This document shows positions 61,370 through 64,000 of a DNA stretch of 64,000 nucleotides, one piece after another (the first letter of the stretch is position 1; each line of letters starts with the position of its first letter). A program made the translations under genes and the position numbers. The stretch comes from Ceratothoa steindachneri (taxonomy: Eukaryota > Arthropoda > Malacostraca > Isopoda > Cymothoidae). The notes beneath the pieces were generated by a model. The model had not been told where the DNA came from and ran no database searches. It worked only from the letters and a program-made list of their open reading frames with translations. The stretch covers positions 134,377,015 to 134,441,014 of the forward strand of contig OZ018321.1 in the NCBI GenBank assembly GCA_963969495.1, in the 5' to 3' direction.

Positions 61370-64000
61370 CCCCCCCAAAAAAACAAAAAGGGAGCACGCT
61401 CTGGAGTTCCCGGAAGGCACACCTCTTCCCGGCCCAGGAACATGCGACCATCACCAGATTGAAATAAAATGAAGGAGGCCAGCCTCCTCCCAAAAGTGAG
61501 ATAGTGCACAAGTCTGTATACACGAACCAGTCCAGAGTAAAAGAAACAAGCTGTAGCGAAATCAAATCGCCCCGGTCCCGGTACAGGTAATGTGGGCGAA
61601 AATCACCAAGAATAAGATTTACAACAAAAATGTGACGAAGCAGTCGCCACGGTAAGATGAAGGGTAGCTCTCCATCAATTGGGGGTACGTTTCACGAGTG
61701 TGTCCGATTTGAAGACGACAGAAAGCAACCTGAAGCCGTTGCGGCATTGGGGGTGGAGGGCAGGTCCATGAGAACAGTCGCGGCCCTACGGCACGCAACT
61801 TTAGGTTCCCCTCGGTAGTCTCTCATCCTTGCCATGTAATCGGTGTGAGGAAAAGCGAAACGCTGGTCTGGTTGCCTAGTCCTCACACAAACTCTTTGGC
61901 GCCCTAATCGTCGCTCTCATTCCCTTCAATTCGTACATCTCCAGGAACCCAGCAGAAGATAATCTCAACATTAACCCGGTTCGCGGCAACCGAGGCGTCA
62001 CGGATACCGAAAACCAGACAGTGTTGAGATTCAGGTCGCTTTATGAATCGCTAAAGATTACAATCCGGTCTCAGAAGCGGGCACGGCGCGTTATCTCTTG
62101 TACCGAGCGGTGTATTACAACCAGTTCTGCCGTAAAGACAAATGCAGCACCTGGCAGAGACCTGTTGACTTCAAACAGAGGAGACACGGCGTGGAATCAG
62201 ACTACATACTGGGACATGGAACCATCCGTGTACACTTGCACAATTCCAACGTGACACAAAGTGTGTTCGAAAAAGATTTCATGGAATACTCACGGCGCTG
62301 TGGAAATTTGGGAACAGAGGCATGGAGAAAAATAGTCAAAGGTTGTATATTCCATGGTAGCGTCCTCTGCATAGCCATAGACGACACCGGCCGAAGAGCT
62401 ACACCAACCTCTGGAAGGAGTTTTATAGCCCTAAGCCGAAGAGCTACACCAACCTCTGGAAGGAGTTTTATAGCCCTAAACCTAAAAAGCTTAGGGAATA
62501 ACTGACATCAATCGGCGCATAGACACCAAGGGGATCAACTGTGGATGGATGCAATGAGAGCCGTTGGCGACTGAGGGACGCGCCGGGCTCGCGTGAACAG
62601 GAGCAAAATGCACTGTATACAAGGTAGAGAGATTAGCATTGACCCGGCATCGAGAAGTAGGCGCTCAATTGGGAACATGCAAAAGACATCAGTCGTCAGG
62701 TGGACACTAGTATGGAGGATCGAGTCCACTTTCCAGAATACACGCTCGTCTATGGATGCATAAAACTCGCCTCCGTAATCAAGCTTTGAACGCAAAAAGG
62801 ATCAGTAACTCAAGTGCTGAAAGTCACGGAAACAAGGATGTTCATGGGGCTGGTACAATAGACTGTAATGACGCGAATATGAGCCTACATGGTGAAGAAT
62901 CGGTAGATAACAATACAAAGAGAATCCAGCATTTCCTGGCAAACCCAATTTAGGAACAAGTTCTCATTGGGGTGTAACCATAATTAATTGACGGCTGATG
63001 TGCAGCACATTATTCTTGGCTATGGGAAACCTAAACCTGTGCACTTTGACATAGCTGTGCTGAAAGAGATCGAAAGGTTGTCCACGTAGAGAGTAGCGAA
63101 GACATATTCCAAGAGCAACGAAGTGATACTGTTGATGCTCAGTGAAGAGTGTGGGACTGATGACATTTTTCTGCGGGACCCCACTCTTCTTGATCCACTG
63201 GGCCGAAGAGGGCTCGCCCCTACCCATACTCGGAAACAACGATCTCAAAGAAGTTCAAGAATAAAGATTGGGATGCGTCCCCAAGCTTCCATCGTGTGAT
63301 GAGTCTCCATGATATCGTATCGCCATGAGGTATCAAAAGCCTTCTCCAGATCGAAAAAACACCATAAAAGGCCTCGCAGTCGACATTTTCCAATCATATA
63401 ACTGACGCAAAGCACCATATCTCCAGGTGGTTTCGCAGGCCTTCTGAATGTCGAAGAACACCGCTAACACCTGACGCCTGGAGGAAAAAGCCCGTAAAAC
63501 GGAGGAAGTGGTCAAGAGTACTACGGCCGCTGCGAAAACTGCACTAAAATGGAGAGAAAAGCGAATTTGGCTCCAAAATCCAAGTGAGTAGAACTTGAAC
63601 TATCCTCTCGAATAACTTACTGAGGCAGCTCGTTATAGCAATCGTGCGGTAGTGACTAGGGTTGAAACCCTCCCTCCCGGGCTTGAGAAAGGGTAGAACA
63701 ACTCCCACAGGCCAGAAGGACGGATATATACCTTTGACTCAAAACAGGTTGTAAAGGTCTACCAAAAATAACTCGGAGTCGGGATGGAGACGACGGAGAA
63801 AATCGTAGTGGATGCAATCCTCACCGGGAGGTGGAGACAAAGCATCCCGCAGCTTATCGACGGAAAAGAGAGCATTATAAGAGTAGGTGTCGCACTGGTA
63901 AAATCTAAAAGAAGAGACTCTATAGCAGCTTTATGATCGAAAAACCGTCGAGAATAGCTACCAGCGCTACTCACCGAATCAAAATGGTCAGCCAGAGCTT
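61370..64000 (-). pseudogene. RNase-H-bearing LINE, copy C (runs off the window)
   Basis: Minus strand from the right edge: FTSATPTLIMLSF, GEDCIHYDFLRRLHPDS, PFLKPGREGFNPSHYRTIAI, SCLSKLFERIV, FFDIQKACETTWRYGAL with a second local copy FFDLEKAFDTSWRYDIME (about 63290-63480), ATLYVDNLSISF at the catalytic site (about 63090; YVDN for YxDD). A 45-bp in-frame tandem duplication sits at 62390-62479. RNase H blocks (61960-62230) and a C-terminal region with LQVAFC-like and knuckle text to about 61640 follow; sequence similar to copy B continues to about 61370. The doubled motif A block suggests two partial RTs or a local duplication. Confidence 0.82.
62390..62479. repeat. 45-bp tandem duplication in LINE copy C
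   Basis: Two identical units starting gccgaagagctacaccaacc at 62390 and 62435. A multiple of three, at the RT to RNase H junction. Confidence 0.93.

Overview
The window is a piece of a eukaryotic nuclear genome, most likely an arthropod and probably a crustacean. The grounds are the repeat content (mariner and DD41D-type Tc1/mariner elements, Penelope-like elements, RNase-H-bearing LINEs, a ZMYM1-like hAT, SCAN-gag Gypsy elements), thirteen long (TA)n arrays, and interstitial CCTAA/TTAGG motifs like the arthropod telomere repeat. This assignment is inference. No intact host gene, rRNA or canonical tRNA gene was recognised. Nearly every protein-like signal is a decayed mobile element, and almost all carry frameshifts, stops or deletions, so the coding entries are listed as pseudogenes.

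Layout. 1-8 kb: a promoter-like motif cluster (179-265), a pyrimidine tract, a 25-bp minisatellite with a higher-order pattern (2992-3613) and a Tc1/mariner transposase tail (3923-4242). 8.1-17.4 kb: one hAT transposon on the minus strand cut in two. Its C-terminal half is at 8127-9630 and its N-terminal half at 16496-17354. Between the halves sit a Gypsy LTR element (9636-15528) and a fragment of a second LTR family (about 15990-16495, minus). The Gypsy element has integrase upstream of reverse transcriptase and ends its pol with RNase H, a Gmr1-like order. 17.8-23.6 kb: a 29-bp minisatellite, a tRNA-derived SINE, a LINE endonuclease fragment, telomere-like repeats, an AGTCGC-rich patch and a decayed copy of an uncharacterised ORF family (22084-23564).

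24-36 kb: two mariner copies in opposite orientation with complementary deletions, a Jockey-like LINE (28248-29828, minus), then a Penelope-like complex. That complex holds three copies of PLE-A in +/-/+ orientation with a DD41D transposon in the axis of the palindrome, and a second family, PLE-B, at 33842-35960. 36-43 kb: no gene recognised; a 1.25-kb CAT/CGT trinucleotide tract (38765-40020), a hairpin-bearing repeat (40240-40385), an 87-bp perfect inverted repeat flanked by (TA)n (41071-41627) and a 19-bp minisatellite (42650-43111).

43-64 kb: dominated by at least six fragments of one LINE lineage with gag-like ORF1, APE endonuclease, RT, RNase H and a C-terminal zinc knuckle (43105-45052 +; 45198-46960, 51110-51960, 52100-56300, 60355-60870 and 61370-64000 -). 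Among them lie a second DD41D transposon (47261-48624), a short two-LTR Gypsy element (48784-50620), another SINE, a Gypsy integrase tail (56690-57698), a Tc1/mariner pseudogene (58290-59060) and a LINE RT scrap. The genes form no host pathway; what links them is nested insertion and decay, often at (TA)n arrays.
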